Source: an uncultured Oscillospiraceae bacterium
GTDB lineage: Bacteria; Bacillota; Clostridia; Oscillospirales; Oscillospiraceae
Assembly: GCA_910588105.1 (NCBI GenBank)
Contig: CAJUQD010000038.1
Location: 1-24,763 of the forward strand
Direction: 5' to 3'
DNA: 24,763 nucleotides
Below the pieces are notes generated by a model that was not told the DNA's origin, ran no database searches, and saw nothing but the letters and a program-made list of their open reading frames with translations. The translations under genes and the position numbers were made by a program. Shown piece after piece: positions 1 to 7,452 of this stretch. Positions within the stretch are counted from its first letter, which is position 1, and each line of letters opens with the position of its first letter.

Positions 1-21
1 GCCTCTCACGAATATGCTCCT

Positions 22-205
22 TTATTTGACGTTTACCATCACCTTTTGACTGTTTTCCGGATTTTTGACTGCTTTAATCAGCGCTTCCTTAAATGCTTTA
101 TACATGGCTGGCGATAATTCTGGGGCAATCCTCATCAAACTGTATTGCCCGCTCTGCTGCTGACCTGACTTCATCCAGCTGCTCTGTTGGAAGGCACCGG
201 CCCAT
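22..205 (-). pseudogene. Small frameshifted hypothetical protein (DEDCPEL-type)
   Basis: On the minus strand an ATG at 205 opens a frame reading MGRCLPTEQLDEV and on to QFDEDCP near 125. It then runs out of frame. Dropping one base of a four-C run there continues directly into ELSPAMYKAFKEAL and ends at a TAA at 22-24, about 59 residues in all. The joined DEDCPELSPAMYKAF segment resembles a motif I associate with short uncharacterised clostridial proteins of the DEDxPE(L/M)TPxM type; I assign no function. The join across two frames supports a real gene broken by a single-base insertion. It could also be a chance fusion of two short frames. The start is poorly supported, because the GAGG lies directly against the ATG. 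Confidence 0.35.
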
Positions 206-231
206 CCTCAATGGTTCTCAGAGCCCTAATG

Positions 232-260
232 TTGACTTGCACTTGTGGACATGTTAAACT
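232..260 (+). promoter_or_regulatory. Candidate sigma-A promoter for the permease pseudogene
   Basis: TTGACT (232-237) and TAAACT (255-260) are separated by exactly 17 bases, upstream of a GGAGG (363-367) and the ATG at 380. This is a relic promoter of the decayed permease gene if that gene was ever transcribed alone. Confidence 0.4.
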
Positions 261-379
261 GGCTGTAAACGGCAGTATCTCCCCTTAGTAACGATCCGTC
301 CATCATTTGCGGGGCAGCCCAGAAACAACTTCATCGAAAAGTAGTTCCGCTTCAACTATTATGGAGGCAAAAGATTGAA

Positions 380-2314
380 ATGAATATATATTCTTACATT
401 CAACACGGCGGCAGCCGATACGCACGGTGCTGCTCCTGCTTATCACCGCGCTTATGGTCTTTGCGTTCACGGCGCGGCGGCAGAATATCTGTTAGTGAAG
501 CAGGAGGCGGAGCGTCTGGCAGCTACTACCGCGCGAACGGGCAGTTGTCGCGGTTTGAGGCAGCCGGTCAGGATCATGGAGCGTCAGTGGAGGCGGCAAT
601 ATCGCTTCTGGAAAAGGACCCCCGCGTGGCGTTTGCAAACCAGCCCGGTATCCTTCCGCTGTGACGCATGGCAATTTGCAATGCGGATATAGGCGGCTAC
701 GAGAATACTGCCGTCAACGCAAAAAATCTGGATGTTTTCTTCACCGGCATCTTCACAGGTACCGCAGGGACTGAATCAGGCGATGTGCTTTCCGGCTTTC
801 TGCCGAAGGAATTATTGAGCGGCTACCCGGAGTTTATCAAGGTGGGGCGCGCTGTCAGTATGATCGTTCCGCGGATATGTCCGCTATGCCCGATGCTCAG
901 CCGGATTCCCTCCTCTATTTAACAGATGGCCGGTGGCTGGACAGCACGGACCAGACCATGAATCGCAAAGTTGTGCGTTATCAATGATGCTTTAGCGAAG
1001 CTACGCGGGCTGCGGGTCGGCGACACGATCACGCTGACGTTCCGCAATGTGTGTAATTTCAATGGCTATATAAACTATCCGGCAAATGGGGATATCTCCG
1101 ATCATGAAACTGCCTCGGATACTTTTGAGATCGTGGGTCTTTACAACTATGCGATAGCCGATATGCGGGATGTTACATTTTACAGGAACCACGCCTATTT
1201 CCCGGATTCCGCTGTACCAGCTGTGTTCGCCCCGTTCAAGGATATGCGCACCGCAAGCGAGCTTTCCTTTGTGCTCACCTCTCCGGCACTGGAAGCAGAG
1301 TTTCTTTCGCAGACGCAGGAGCAGCTGTCCGCAATGGGACTGCGGGCGGAATTTCTGGAAAACGGTTGGGCGGATTTCCAGGCGGCTGTACAGCCCACGC
1401 TTCATGCGTCGCTGTTATAACCTGACCGTTTTCCCTTATCCTGCTGACAGCGCTTTGCGTGGTGGCGTTCTTCTATTTCCGGGCACGGCGTCGGGACATT
1501 GCGATCGCCCGGACGTTAGGCGTCCCCGCGGGCGTTTGTATGCGGCAGGGTGCGCACCTGTCCCACAGGCCGACGCTGGAACTGCTGCAAAGCGGTGCAC
1601 AGGCAAAACAGAAAGAAGAAAAAACGGCGGCACAGGCTGCCTTTGATATAGGGCGGGGAATGCAAGGAGGGGAAACGGCGGGGATGTTTGCTGCTGCTCC
1701 GATCCAGCCCCTGCCCGCCGCAGCGGCGTCAAAGCACACCCTTGGCGTCGCCCATACGTTTCGGTTTGTGGGCTGCTATATCCGGCACTCTAAGGCAAAG
1801 AGCTTATTGGTGCTTTTGCTGGCAGCTCTGTTTACAGTGGGGTTAGCTACTATACGGGCATCTATTTTGAACAGCACAGTAAAAGTGGATGAACTGTATC
1901 AAACGGTCAGCGTGAATCTAGGCGCCGTTTGAAAATTGGCAATACGCCCAGCGGCAAGGAATTTTTTCGCCGGGCAAGGCGATTTGGCGCAGAAATACTT
2001 TGTGTATTTCAAGGCAAAACAACGCAGCTCGGCGGATAAAGGCCCGCCGATTGGGCGTGTTGACAATTTTCAAACAAACCCTAGAGCTTGTGAAACGGGA
2101 TTCCTCAATCTATGTCAAGGGCGGCTTTATCTCGCAATCCACCATTGACCGCATTGTAGATACCGGGTTTATTTCAAATTTCTATGGGGAGGCAGAATGC
2201 GGAGTTCTGGATATAAAAAGGGAGGATGCCCTTGATGCCGCAGGCGGCGCTCCGGCGGTATTGCCGGACCCCTCCTCACAAGAGCCGCAAAGGAAATTAA
2301 TACATATTGCGTGA
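380..2314 (+). pseudogene. FtsX-like ABC transporter permease, decayed
   Basis: The pieces of one membrane protein lie in order but in different frames. A transmembrane start (RQPIRTVLLLLITALMVFAF) is followed by AEYLLVKQEAERLA, a periplasmic-type region (VLSGFLPKELLSGYPEF, then INDALAKLRGLRVGDTITLTF, 971-1420), a second membrane segment with ARRRDIAIARTLGVP (from about 1420), a third segment (SLLVLLLAALFTVGL) and, after an inserted repeat, VKRDSSIYVKGGFIS. This order and the RRxDIAIARTLGVP loop are typical of MacB/FtsX-type permeases that work with a separate ATPase to move peptides or lipids. Frameshifts fall near 470, 660, 880-970 and 1420, the segment around 1550-1740 looks degenerate, and the C-terminal membrane half is missing. 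No ATPase gene lies alongside. Candidate ribosome binding site: GGAGG at 363-367. It is clearly non-functional. Confidence 0.75.
1921..2081 (+). mobile_element. MITE-like element, full-length copy 1
   Basis: This 161-bp non-coding element is flanked by TA (1919-1920 and 2082-2083; the wider context is CTAG on both sides). Its ends are imperfect inverted repeats of about 40 bp sharing GTTTGAAAATTG, CAA and ACGCCCA. The centre holds a nested hairpin, GAAATAC (1992-1998), loop TTTGT, GTATTTC (2004-2010), so one strand could fold into a single long imperfect hairpin. The same sequence recurs at 24468-24628, and a shortened inverted copy lies at 7289-7376. TA flanks suggest mobilisation by an IS630/Tc1-mariner type transposase; this is inference, since no such gene is present here. 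The copy interrupts the permease pseudogene. Confidence 0.85.
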
Positions 2315-2385
2315 CGGGTTACACCAAGCTCCCTTCCGTGCTAAAATAAACGGGATGGAAAACACATGAAAAGGGGCCTAGAAAC

Positions 2386-3165
2386 ATGGATATCACCTTT
2401 TTGAATCCCGGCGTAGACCACATGCTGCAAAGCATCCTCGCCTTTCAGGAGGAGGATGAGGCCGCCTTCTGGTCAGAGCCCCTCTACCACTTCTATCCCC
2501 AGCTGGACAGGAACCACGCCGCCTCCCTTCCCTTCCCCCGACGGAAGGAGTACATAGAGCGCACCCTGCGCGACGCCTATCCTCGGCTGGAGGGGACTAT
2601 CGACGAACGGGTGTCCCGATACGCCCGCCACTGGGCAAGCTGCCGGGGACAGGTCAACGCCGCCCTGACGGATGCCTTCGGGGTGGACTGCGGGGAACTG
2701 TTCAACGACCTGCGCTGTCATGTGGGCATGAACCCCATCGCGCCCCGGTTTTTGAGGGAACGGCGGTTTGACGTGTTCTACCTCAACAGCGAGCGGGGCG
2801 CTGTGGGGCTGGCAATCCATGAGCTGATCCATTTCGTCTGGTTTTACGTGTGGAACGGACTGTACAGGGACAGCTATGACCAGTACGAGCGCCCCTCGCT
2901 GAAGTGGATTTTAAGCGAGATGGTGGCGGAATCCGTCATGCGCGATCCCCGGCTCAGCTCCATCAACCCCTATTTCCCCCGGGAAGCGGGCGGCTGCATT
3001 TACCCCTATTTCTTCGATATGGAGGCGGGGGGCGCACCCATTCTGGACACCTTGGAGCGGATGTACCGCGCCCAGCCCATTCAGGATTTCATGAAAAGCG
3101 GTTATGCCTACTGCCTGGAGCACGAGACGGAGATCAGGGCCCACATCCAAAAATCAGAGGGCTGA
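2386..3165 (+). CDS. Hypothetical protein, putative HExxH zinc metallopeptidase
   Basis: This 259-residue soluble protein has no signal peptide or membrane segment. It contains HELIH (residues 145-149), the zinc-binding HExxH motif of metallopeptidases, inside a hydrophobic helix (AIHELIHFVWFYVW). About 30 residues later comes SEMVAE (E178, E182), whose glutamates could supply the third zinc ligand as in gluzincins. I do not recognise the family, and substrate and activity are unknown. The start is set by AAGGGG (2371-2376) ten bases before the ATG. It lies between the decayed permease and metN, which has its own promoter just after this stop codon, so it is probably a single-gene unit. The motif alone is modest evidence, and a structural zinc protein is possible. 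Confidence 0.7.
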   Translation: MDITFLNPGVDHMLQSILAFQEEDEAAFWSEPLYHFYPQLDRNHAASLPFPRRKEYIERTLRDAYPRLEGTIDERVSRYARHWASCRGQVNAALTDAFGVDCGELFNDLRCHVGMNPIAPRFLRERRFDVFYLNSERGAVGLAIHELIHFVWFYVWNGLYRDSYDQYERPSLKWILSEMVAESVMRDPRLSSINPYFPREAGGCIYPYFFDMEAGGAPILDTLERMYRAQPIQDFMKSGYAYCLEHETEIRAHIQKSEG

Positions 3166-3187
3166 ATGGGAAGATTTTCCCACTGTC

Positions 3188-3216
3188 TTGACAATTTCCG
3201 CCTTCCGGCATACAAT
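3188..3216 (+). promoter_or_regulatory. Sigma-A promoter of metNI
   Basis: A perfect -35 box TTGACA (3188-3193), a 17-base spacer and TACAAT (3211-3216) lie 40 bases before the metN start. The predicted leader is only about 30 bases, too short for a riboswitch or T-box, so metNI appears not to be under leader control. Confidence 0.75.
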
Positions 3217-3255
3217 AAGTGCCATCCTTTGACCCCAGAGGAAGGGGAGAAACCC

Positions 3256-4260
3256 ATGATCGAATTAAAAAATGTCTCCAAGGTGTTCCCCACTGCCGAG
3301 GGCGGGTTCCATGCCCTGAAAGACGTATCCCTCACCATCGGCGACGGCGATATCTACGGCATTGTGGGTATGAGCGGCGCGGGCAAATCCACTCTGGTGC
3401 GCTGCATCAACCTGCTGGAGCGGCCCACCTCCGGCCAGGTGATCATCGACGGGACCGACCTTTGCGCCATGGGCCAAAAGCAACTCATCGCCCAGCGGCG
3501 GTCCATCAGCATGATTTTCCAGCAGTTCAACCTGCTGATGCAGCGCACATGCTTGAAGAACATCTGCTTCCCCATGGAAATCGCCAGGGTAAAGCGGGCG
3601 GATGCGGAAAAGCGGGCGAGGGAGCTTTTGGAAATCGTCGGCCTGCCCGACAAGGCGGACGCCTACCCCGCCCAGCTGTCCGGCGGGCAGAGGCAGCGCG
3701 TTGCCATCGCCCGGGCCCTGGCCTGCGACCCTAAGATTCTGCTGTGCGACGAGGCCACCTCCGCCCTGGACCCCAAAACCACCCGGGACATCCTGCGGCT
3801 CATTAAGGACATCAATGGGCGGCTTGGTATCACAGTGGTGGTCATCACCCACGAGATGGCGGTGGTGGAGGAGATCTGCACCCATGTGGCCATCCTGGAT
3901 CACGGCCGCGTCATGGAGACGGGGACAGTGAAGCAGGTATTTTCCAGCCCCCAGACCGAGGCGGGCCGCCGCCTGGTCTACCCAGACGGGGTGCGCATTG
4001 AGCAGCTTCCCGCAGCCAACGTTATCCGCATCGCCTTCAACGGCGGCTCCTCCTACGTACCGCTCATCGCCTCCTTAGCCATCGACTGCGGCGTGAAGGT
4101 GAACATACTGGGGGCGGACACCCGTAACGTGAGCGACCAGGCCTTCGGCACCATGCTGCTTGGCCTGCCGGAGGACGCTGGCGAGGCCGCGAAAGCCGTG
4201 GCTTACATCAAAAACCAGCCCAACGTGACCATGGAGGAGGTGCGGGATTACCATGCTTGA
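3256..4260 (+). CDS. metN: Methionine ABC transporter ATP-binding protein MetN
   Basis: MetN hydrolyses ATP on the cytoplasmic face to drive uptake of L- or D-methionine through MetI with the lipoprotein MetQ. The 334-residue product has Walker A GMSGAGKST (38-46, K44), ABC signature LSGGQ (141-145), Walker B ILLCDE (161-166, D165 and E166), the switch histidine in VITHEM, and a C-terminal NIL domain (about 255-334), the methionine-sensing domain that marks MetN among ABC ATPases. The start at 3256 is chosen because GAAGGGGAG lies seven bases upstream and the protein then begins MIELKNVSKVF as family members do; the frame is open further upstream but would pass through the promoter. Its last eight bases overlap metI, indicating translational coupling. 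Confidence 0.95.
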   Translation: MIELKNVSKVFPTAEGGFHALKDVSLTIGDGDIYGIVGMSGAGKSTLVRCINLLERPTSGQVIIDGTDLCAMGQKQLIAQRRSISMIFQQFNLLMQRTCLKNICFPMEIARVKRADAEKRARELLEIVGLPDKADAYPAQLSGGQRQRVAIARALACDPKILLCDEATSALDPKTTRDILRLIKDINGRLGITVVVITHEMAVVEEICTHVAILDHGRVMETGTVKQVFSSPQTEAGRRLVYPDGVRIEQLPAANVIRIAFNGGSSYVPLIASLAIDCGVKVNILGADTRNVSDQAFGTMLLGLPEDAGEAAKAVAYIKNQPNVTMEEVRDYHA

Positions 4261-5002
4261 ATTTTTCAACGACCCCAAGGTGGCCGAACAGCTCGGCTAT
4301 TTGGTGGAGCATGTCCCCTTCGCGGTGTGGGAGACAGTCTATACCACCGTGGTGGCCTCCCTGTTCGCCTACCTCATCGGCCTGCCCCTGGGCGTGCTGC
4401 TGGTGGTGGGGGCGAAGGACGGCATCCATCCCCTTCCCCTGCCCTTGATGCAGGCGGTCAATACCGTCATCAACCTGCTGCGCTCCATGCCCTTTTTGAT
4501 CCTAATGGTGCTGGTCATGCCCCTGTCCCGCGTGATTGTGGGCACCACCATCGGCACCGTGGGCATACTCGTCCCCCTCACTGTGGCGTCCTTCCCCTTT
4601 GTGGCCCGGCTGGCGGAGGGTTCCCTGCGGGAGATGGACCGGGGGGTGCTGGAGGCGGCCCAGGCCATGGGCTGTTCCACCTTCCAGGTGGTGTGGAAGG
4701 TGCTGCTGCCTGAGAGCCTGCCCTCCCTGCTGTCCGGGTTCACCACCGCCTTTGTCACCATCCTGGGCTACGGCGCCATGTCCGGCTTCATCGGCGGCGG
4801 CGGGCTGGGTTCCATGTCCCTGCAATACGCCTGGAACAACCGAAAAATGGTGGTGCTGTACGGGGCGGTCATCGTCCTGGTGATCCTGGTGCAGATTTTC
4901 CAGTCCATCGGCTCCCACCTGTCCGTCCGGGCAGACCGGCGGGTCACAGGCCGGGGCGGCGCGCGCGGCAGCCGCAAACAGCAGCCCCGGCAGGAAAAAT
5001 AA
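4253..5002 (+). CDS. metI: Methionine ABC transporter permease MetI
   Basis: MetI is the membrane channel of the methionine importer; two copies pair with two MetN. The 249-residue product has about five hydrophobic segments. It carries the EAA coupling loop that contacts the ATPase (VLEAAQAMG, E134-A136, followed by LLPESLPSLLSG) and the glycine-rich stretch SGFIGGGGLG typical of MetI. The start ATG lies inside the last codons of metN, an eight-base overlap, so the two genes are read from one transcript. The C-terminus is arginine- and glycine-rich (RRVTGRGGARGSRK), a basic cytoplasmic tail. A long hairpin follows, and metQ is transcribed separately. Confidence 0.95.
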   Translation: MLEFFNDPKVAEQLGYLVEHVPFAVWETVYTTVVASLFAYLIGLPLGVLLVVGAKDGIHPLPLPLMQAVNTVINLLRSMPFLILMVLVMPLSRVIVGTTIGTVGILVPLTVASFPFVARLAEGSLREMDRGVLEAAQAMGCSTFQVVWKVLLPESLPSLLSGFTTAFVTILGYGAMSGFIGGGGLGSMSLQYAWNNRKMVVLYGAVIVLVILVQIFQSIGSHLSVRADRRVTGRGGARGSRKQQPRQEK

Positions 5003-5033
5003 GCACCTGGCGCCATATAAGCGCGGCATTTTT

Positions 5034-5072
5034 GGAGGAAGGGACAAAGCAGCCTTTTTTGTCCCTTCCTCC
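5034..5072 (+). terminator. Long hairpin after metI, probable terminator
   Basis: A perfect 15-bp stem pairs 5034-5048 (GGAGGAAGGGACAAA) with 5058-5072 across a nine-base loop. It is not followed by a T run, so it may act as a weak terminator or as a 3' stabilising structure. It lies directly before the metQ promoter. Confidence 0.5.
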
Positions 5073-5090
5073 TCTGTGCAAAATCCCCCA

Positions 5091-5119
5091 TTGACAAATA
5101 CACTTTGATGCGCTAAACT
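5091..5119 (+). promoter_or_regulatory. Sigma-A promoter of the metQ T-box transcript
   Basis: TTGACA (5091-5096), a 17-base spacer and TAAACT (5114-5119) lie directly upstream of the T-box leader. Initiation is predicted near 5126. Confidence 0.75.
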
Positions 5120-5125
5120 AAGTGC

Positions 5126-5415
5126 AACAATTCAATATCGATTGCAAAGGCAATGATAGGGAGAGTAAGCGCGGAGATACGGCACAGAGAGCCCGGGAAG
5201 CTGAAAACGGGTACGGAAGGCCGCGCCGAACATGGCCCTGGAGCCGCGCGGCTGAGAGACGGGAAGGTTCTTAGGCCGCGACGGGCGCGCCCGTCACAGC
5301 GCCAGGGTATGCCAGTACCCGGTAAGGCCCGCTCCCGTGAGGGACGGGTGAAGCAAGGTGGTACCACGGAGCGGAATGCTTTCGTCCTTGACAATTTTGT
5401 CGGGGGCGTTTTTTT
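5126..5415 (+). promoter_or_regulatory. T-box leader, methionine type, controlling metQ
   Basis: T-box leaders bind a specific tRNA; uncharged tRNA stabilises an antiterminator and allows transcription. Seen here are the stem I AGTA-type region (near 5163), the AGAGAGCCCGGG segment (5186-5197) with the following GCTGAAAACGGG, a candidate specifier ATG (5232-5234) in GAACATGG, and the hallmark T-box sequence AAGCAAGGTGGTACCACGG (5351-5369), followed by an intrinsic terminator (5383-5415). The ATG specifier matches tRNA-Met and the downstream methionine-binding protein. Coordinates of the 5' end are estimated from the promoter. The reading frame open through this leader in phase with metQ is not real coding sequence. 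Confidence 0.88.
5383..5415 (+). terminator. T-box intrinsic terminator
   Basis: The stem CGTCCTTGAC (5383-5392) pairs, with several G-U pairs, with GTCGGGGGCG (5399-5408) across a six-base loop, followed by seven T (5409-5415). It is the off-state structure competing with the antiterminator that uses the GTGGTACCACGG segment. Confidence 0.85.
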
Positions 5416-5500
5416 GTACCCAAAACCCGCCCTGAGCCCCGGTGAATCCCGCGCAAGCGGTTCACATACATCATCCATCAAGCGAAAAGGAGATACGGAA

Positions 5501-6307
5501 ATGAAAAAGAACGTGTTTGCCCTGGCGCTGTGCGCCGTCCTCTCCCTGTCCCTGCTGTCCGCCTGCGGCGGCAAAAAGTCCGCCACCATCAAGGTGGGCG
5601 CCTCCCCCACGCCTCACGCCCAGATCCTGGAGGTGGCCAAGGACATTCTGGCCAAGGACAACATCACCCTGGAGATCGTGTCCTACGACGACTATGTGCT
5701 GCCCAACACCAATGTGGAGGACGGCCAGCTGGACGCCAACTACTTCCAGCATATCACCTACATGAACAACTTCAACGCCAACGACGGCACCCACCTGGTC
5801 AGTGTGGCCGAGCTGCACTACGAGCCCTTCGGCATCTACGCCGGCAAGACCGCCAGCCTGGACGCCCTGCCCGACGGCGCACAGATTGCCATTCCCGACG
5901 ACCCCACCAACGGCGGGCGGGCCCTGCTGCTGCTCCAGGAGCAGGGGCTCATCAAGCTGGCCGACGGCGTGGGTCTGGAGCCCACTGTGGAGGACATCGC
6001 GGACAACCCCCACGACTATAAAATCCAGCAGCTCACCGCCAACCTGCTGACCACCACCCTCCAGGACGTGGACGTGGCCGTCATCAACGGCAACTACGCC
6101 ATCGGCGCGGGGCTGAAGGCCAGCGAGGCCCTGGCCATCGAGGCCGCCGACGGCATCGCAGGCACCGCCTATGTAAACGTGCTGGCCGTCAAGGAGGGCC
6201 GGGAGAACGACGAGGCCATCAAGGCCCTGGTGGACGCGCTGAAATCCGACGAGGTGAAGGCGTTCATCGACGAGACCTACGGCGGCGGCGTGGTAGCGGT
6301 GTTCTAA
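5501..6307 (+). CDS. metQ: Methionine-binding lipoprotein MetQ
   Basis: MetQ is the extracellular substrate-binding lipoprotein that captures methionine and delivers it to MetI. The 268-residue product starts with a lipoprotein signal peptide ending in lipobox LLSAC (C22 is the lipidated cysteine). The NlpA/MetQ fold follows, with family motifs VGASPTPHAQILE, DANYFQHITYM, AIPDDPTNGGRALLLLQ and VINGNYAIGAGL. The start at 5501 follows AAAAGGAG with suitable spacing, and MKKN begins a normal signal peptide. Transcription is from its own promoter through the methionine T-box, separate from metNI just upstream. Confidence 0.95.
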   Translation: MKKNVFALALCAVLSLSLLSACGGKKSATIKVGASPTPHAQILEVAKDILAKDNITLEIVSYDDYVLPNTNVEDGQLDANYFQHITYMNNFNANDGTHLVSVAELHYEPFGIYAGKTASLDALPDGAQIAIPDDPTNGGRALLLLQEQGLIKLADGVGLEPTVEDIADNPHDYKIQQLTANLLTTTLQDVDVAVINGNYAIGAGLKASEALAIEAADGIAGTAYVNVLAVKEGRENDEAIKALVDALKSDEVKAFIDETYGGGVVAVF

Positions 6308-6332
6308 AGCATCCAAAACACACAGAAGATCA

Positions 6333-6367
6333 CGAGGGGCCGGAGACGTCCAGTCTCCGGCCCCTCG
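6333..6367 (+). terminator. Perfect 15-bp hairpin between metQ and the GNAT gene
   Basis: CGAGGGGCCGGAGAC (6333-6347) pairs perfectly with 6353-6367 across the loop GTCCA. No T tract follows on either strand. It is a possible inefficient terminator or mRNA-end stabiliser; partial readthrough into the next gene, 16 bases on, is likely. Confidence 0.5.
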
Positions 6368-6383
6368 TACGGGAGGAAATGCT

Positions 6384-7247
6384 ATGAACATGACAATCCG
6401 TCCCTTTGAGACCGGGGAGCTGGACGGGCTGGCCCTGCTGGCCCAGCGGCTCAACGCCTCCCGCCAGACCGGCTCCACCTTCTGCTGCGCCAAGGCGGCA
6501 GACATCCGGCGGGATTTTGAGCAGAGCATGGAATGGGGCTTCGCCTGCTGGGCAGACGGGCGGCCTGTCGGGCTGGTGAGCTGTTTCCCGGACCGGGAAA
6601 AGGGCAACGCCGACTGCTCCCTGCTGCTGGACGCCTGCGGGGCAGACTACCGGGAGGCGGCGGGGGCGCTGCTGGCCAGGGCGCGGGAGAGGCTGGGGCC
6701 CGGCATGGCCTGCACCTTCTTTTTCCCTGTGGAAAACGGGGAATGCCGCGGATTCTTGGAACAGGCAGGGGCCCGGCGGCAGGTAAATGAATATATCCTC
6801 CGCCTGGGGCGGGAGGCCTGGAGCGAACCCCGGGATATGGCGGCGGAACCCCGGCCCGTCAGGGAGGGGGAGCTGGCGGACTTTGCCGCCCTTCACGACC
6901 AAGTGTTCCCCGGCGTGTATGTCTCCGGGCGGGACATTTTGGAAGATCTGGGCAAAGGCAGGTTTGTGTATGTGGTCTCCGACAGCGCGGGGCTGGCGGC
7001 CTACGGCGTGCTGAAGCCCCAGAGCAATGAGCAGGCTGTGGCGGAAGTATTGGCCGTCCGGCAGGACGCCAGGCAGCGGGGCTATGGCGGGGCCATACTG
7101 AACCACCTGGCCCGGGAGGCGTTTTTCCGGCTGGGCGTCCGGCGGCTGGAGCTGGTGGTGGACGGGGACAACCAGAACGCTCTCAAGCTGTATCTTGACA
7201 CCGGCTTCCAGGTCTTTCAGGAGAACAACTGCTACATTTTGCGGTAA
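6384..7247 (+). CDS. Tandem GNAT-family N-acetyltransferase
   Basis: GNAT enzymes transfer an acetyl group from acetyl-CoA to an amine; the substrate here is unknown. The 287-residue product has two GNAT-like halves. The N-terminal half (about 1-145) lacks a clear CoA-binding signature. The C-terminal half (about 155-287) carries motif A, VRQDARQRGYGGAILNHL, with the RxxGxG/A CoA pyrophosphate loop at 230-236, and the closing ALKLYLDTGFQVFQENNCYIL typical of motif B. The double architecture resembles mycothiol-synthase-like and other tandem GNATs with one active half. The start follows GGGAGGAAAT. It lies 76 bases after metQ across a hairpin, so it may be cotranscribed at low level. A role in methionine metabolism is not shown. 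Confidence 0.82.
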   Translation: MNMTIRPFETGELDGLALLAQRLNASRQTGSTFCCAKAADIRRDFEQSMEWGFACWADGRPVGLVSCFPDREKGNADCSLLLDACGADYREAAGALLARARERLGPGMACTFFFPVENGECRGFLEQAGARRQVNEYILRLGREAWSEPRDMAAEPRPVREGELADFAALHDQVFPGVYVSGRDILEDLGKGRFVYVVSDSAGLAAYGVLKPQSNEQAVAEVLAVRQDARQRGYGGAILNHLAREAFFRLGVRRLELVVDGDNQNALKLYLDTGFQVFQENNCYILR

Positions 7248-7288
7248 ATGAAAACGAGCCCGGAATGCCTAAATTTCAAGATATTTTA

Positions 7289-7376
7289 GGGCTTGTTTGA
7301 AAATTGCCGACACGCCCAATCGGCGGGCCTTTTTCCGCCTCGCCGCTGGGCATATTGCCAATTTTCAAACGACGCC
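7289..7376 (-). mobile_element. MITE-like element, shortened inverted copy 2
   Basis: This 88-bp copy of the element seen at 1921-2081 and 24468-24628 is in the opposite orientation and flanked by TA (7287-7288 and 7377-7378). Both end repeats are kept (GTTTGAAAATTG with ACGCCCAATCGGC; CGCTGGGC with CAATTTTCAAAC), but the central 70 or so bases, including the nested GAAATAC hairpin, are deleted. It sits between two convergent genes and could also form a long hairpin in RNA. Confidence 0.8.
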
Positions 7377-7402
7377 TAGAAGCTGTACAGCGGCCCTTTT
7401 GC

Positions 7403-7447
7403 AAAACACGGGCCCTGTCCCCCAAAACCCGGAGGGACAGGGCCCGT
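7403..7447 (-). terminator. Terminator of the HPr gene
   Basis: A perfect 14-bp stem pairs ACGGGCCCTGTCCC (7408-7421) with 7434-7447 across a 12-base loop. Read on the minus strand it follows the HPr stop codon and is followed by GTTTTG, a short T tract. Confidence 0.75.
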
Positions 7448-7452
7448 ATGCG

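Noticed and set aside
1936..2148. Small plus-strand proteins starting inside the MITE copies (also 24483-24755)
   Set aside because: They lie almost wholly in the inverted-repeat element, run into unrelated flanks, and differ after the element. They are products of repeat structure, not genes.
3217..3255. SAM riboswitch or T-box in front of metN
   Set aside because: Promoter and start codon leave only about 30 bases of leader, with no conserved motif.
5153..5500. N-terminal extension of metQ
   Set aside because: The open frame runs through the T-box and its terminator. The real start at 5501 has a strong ribosome binding site and begins a lipoprotein signal peptide.
5471..6607. Minus-strand open frame of 378 codons opposite metQ
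   Set aside because: It is a shadow of metQ and of the start of the GNAT gene, with low-complexity V/G/H composition and no motifs.
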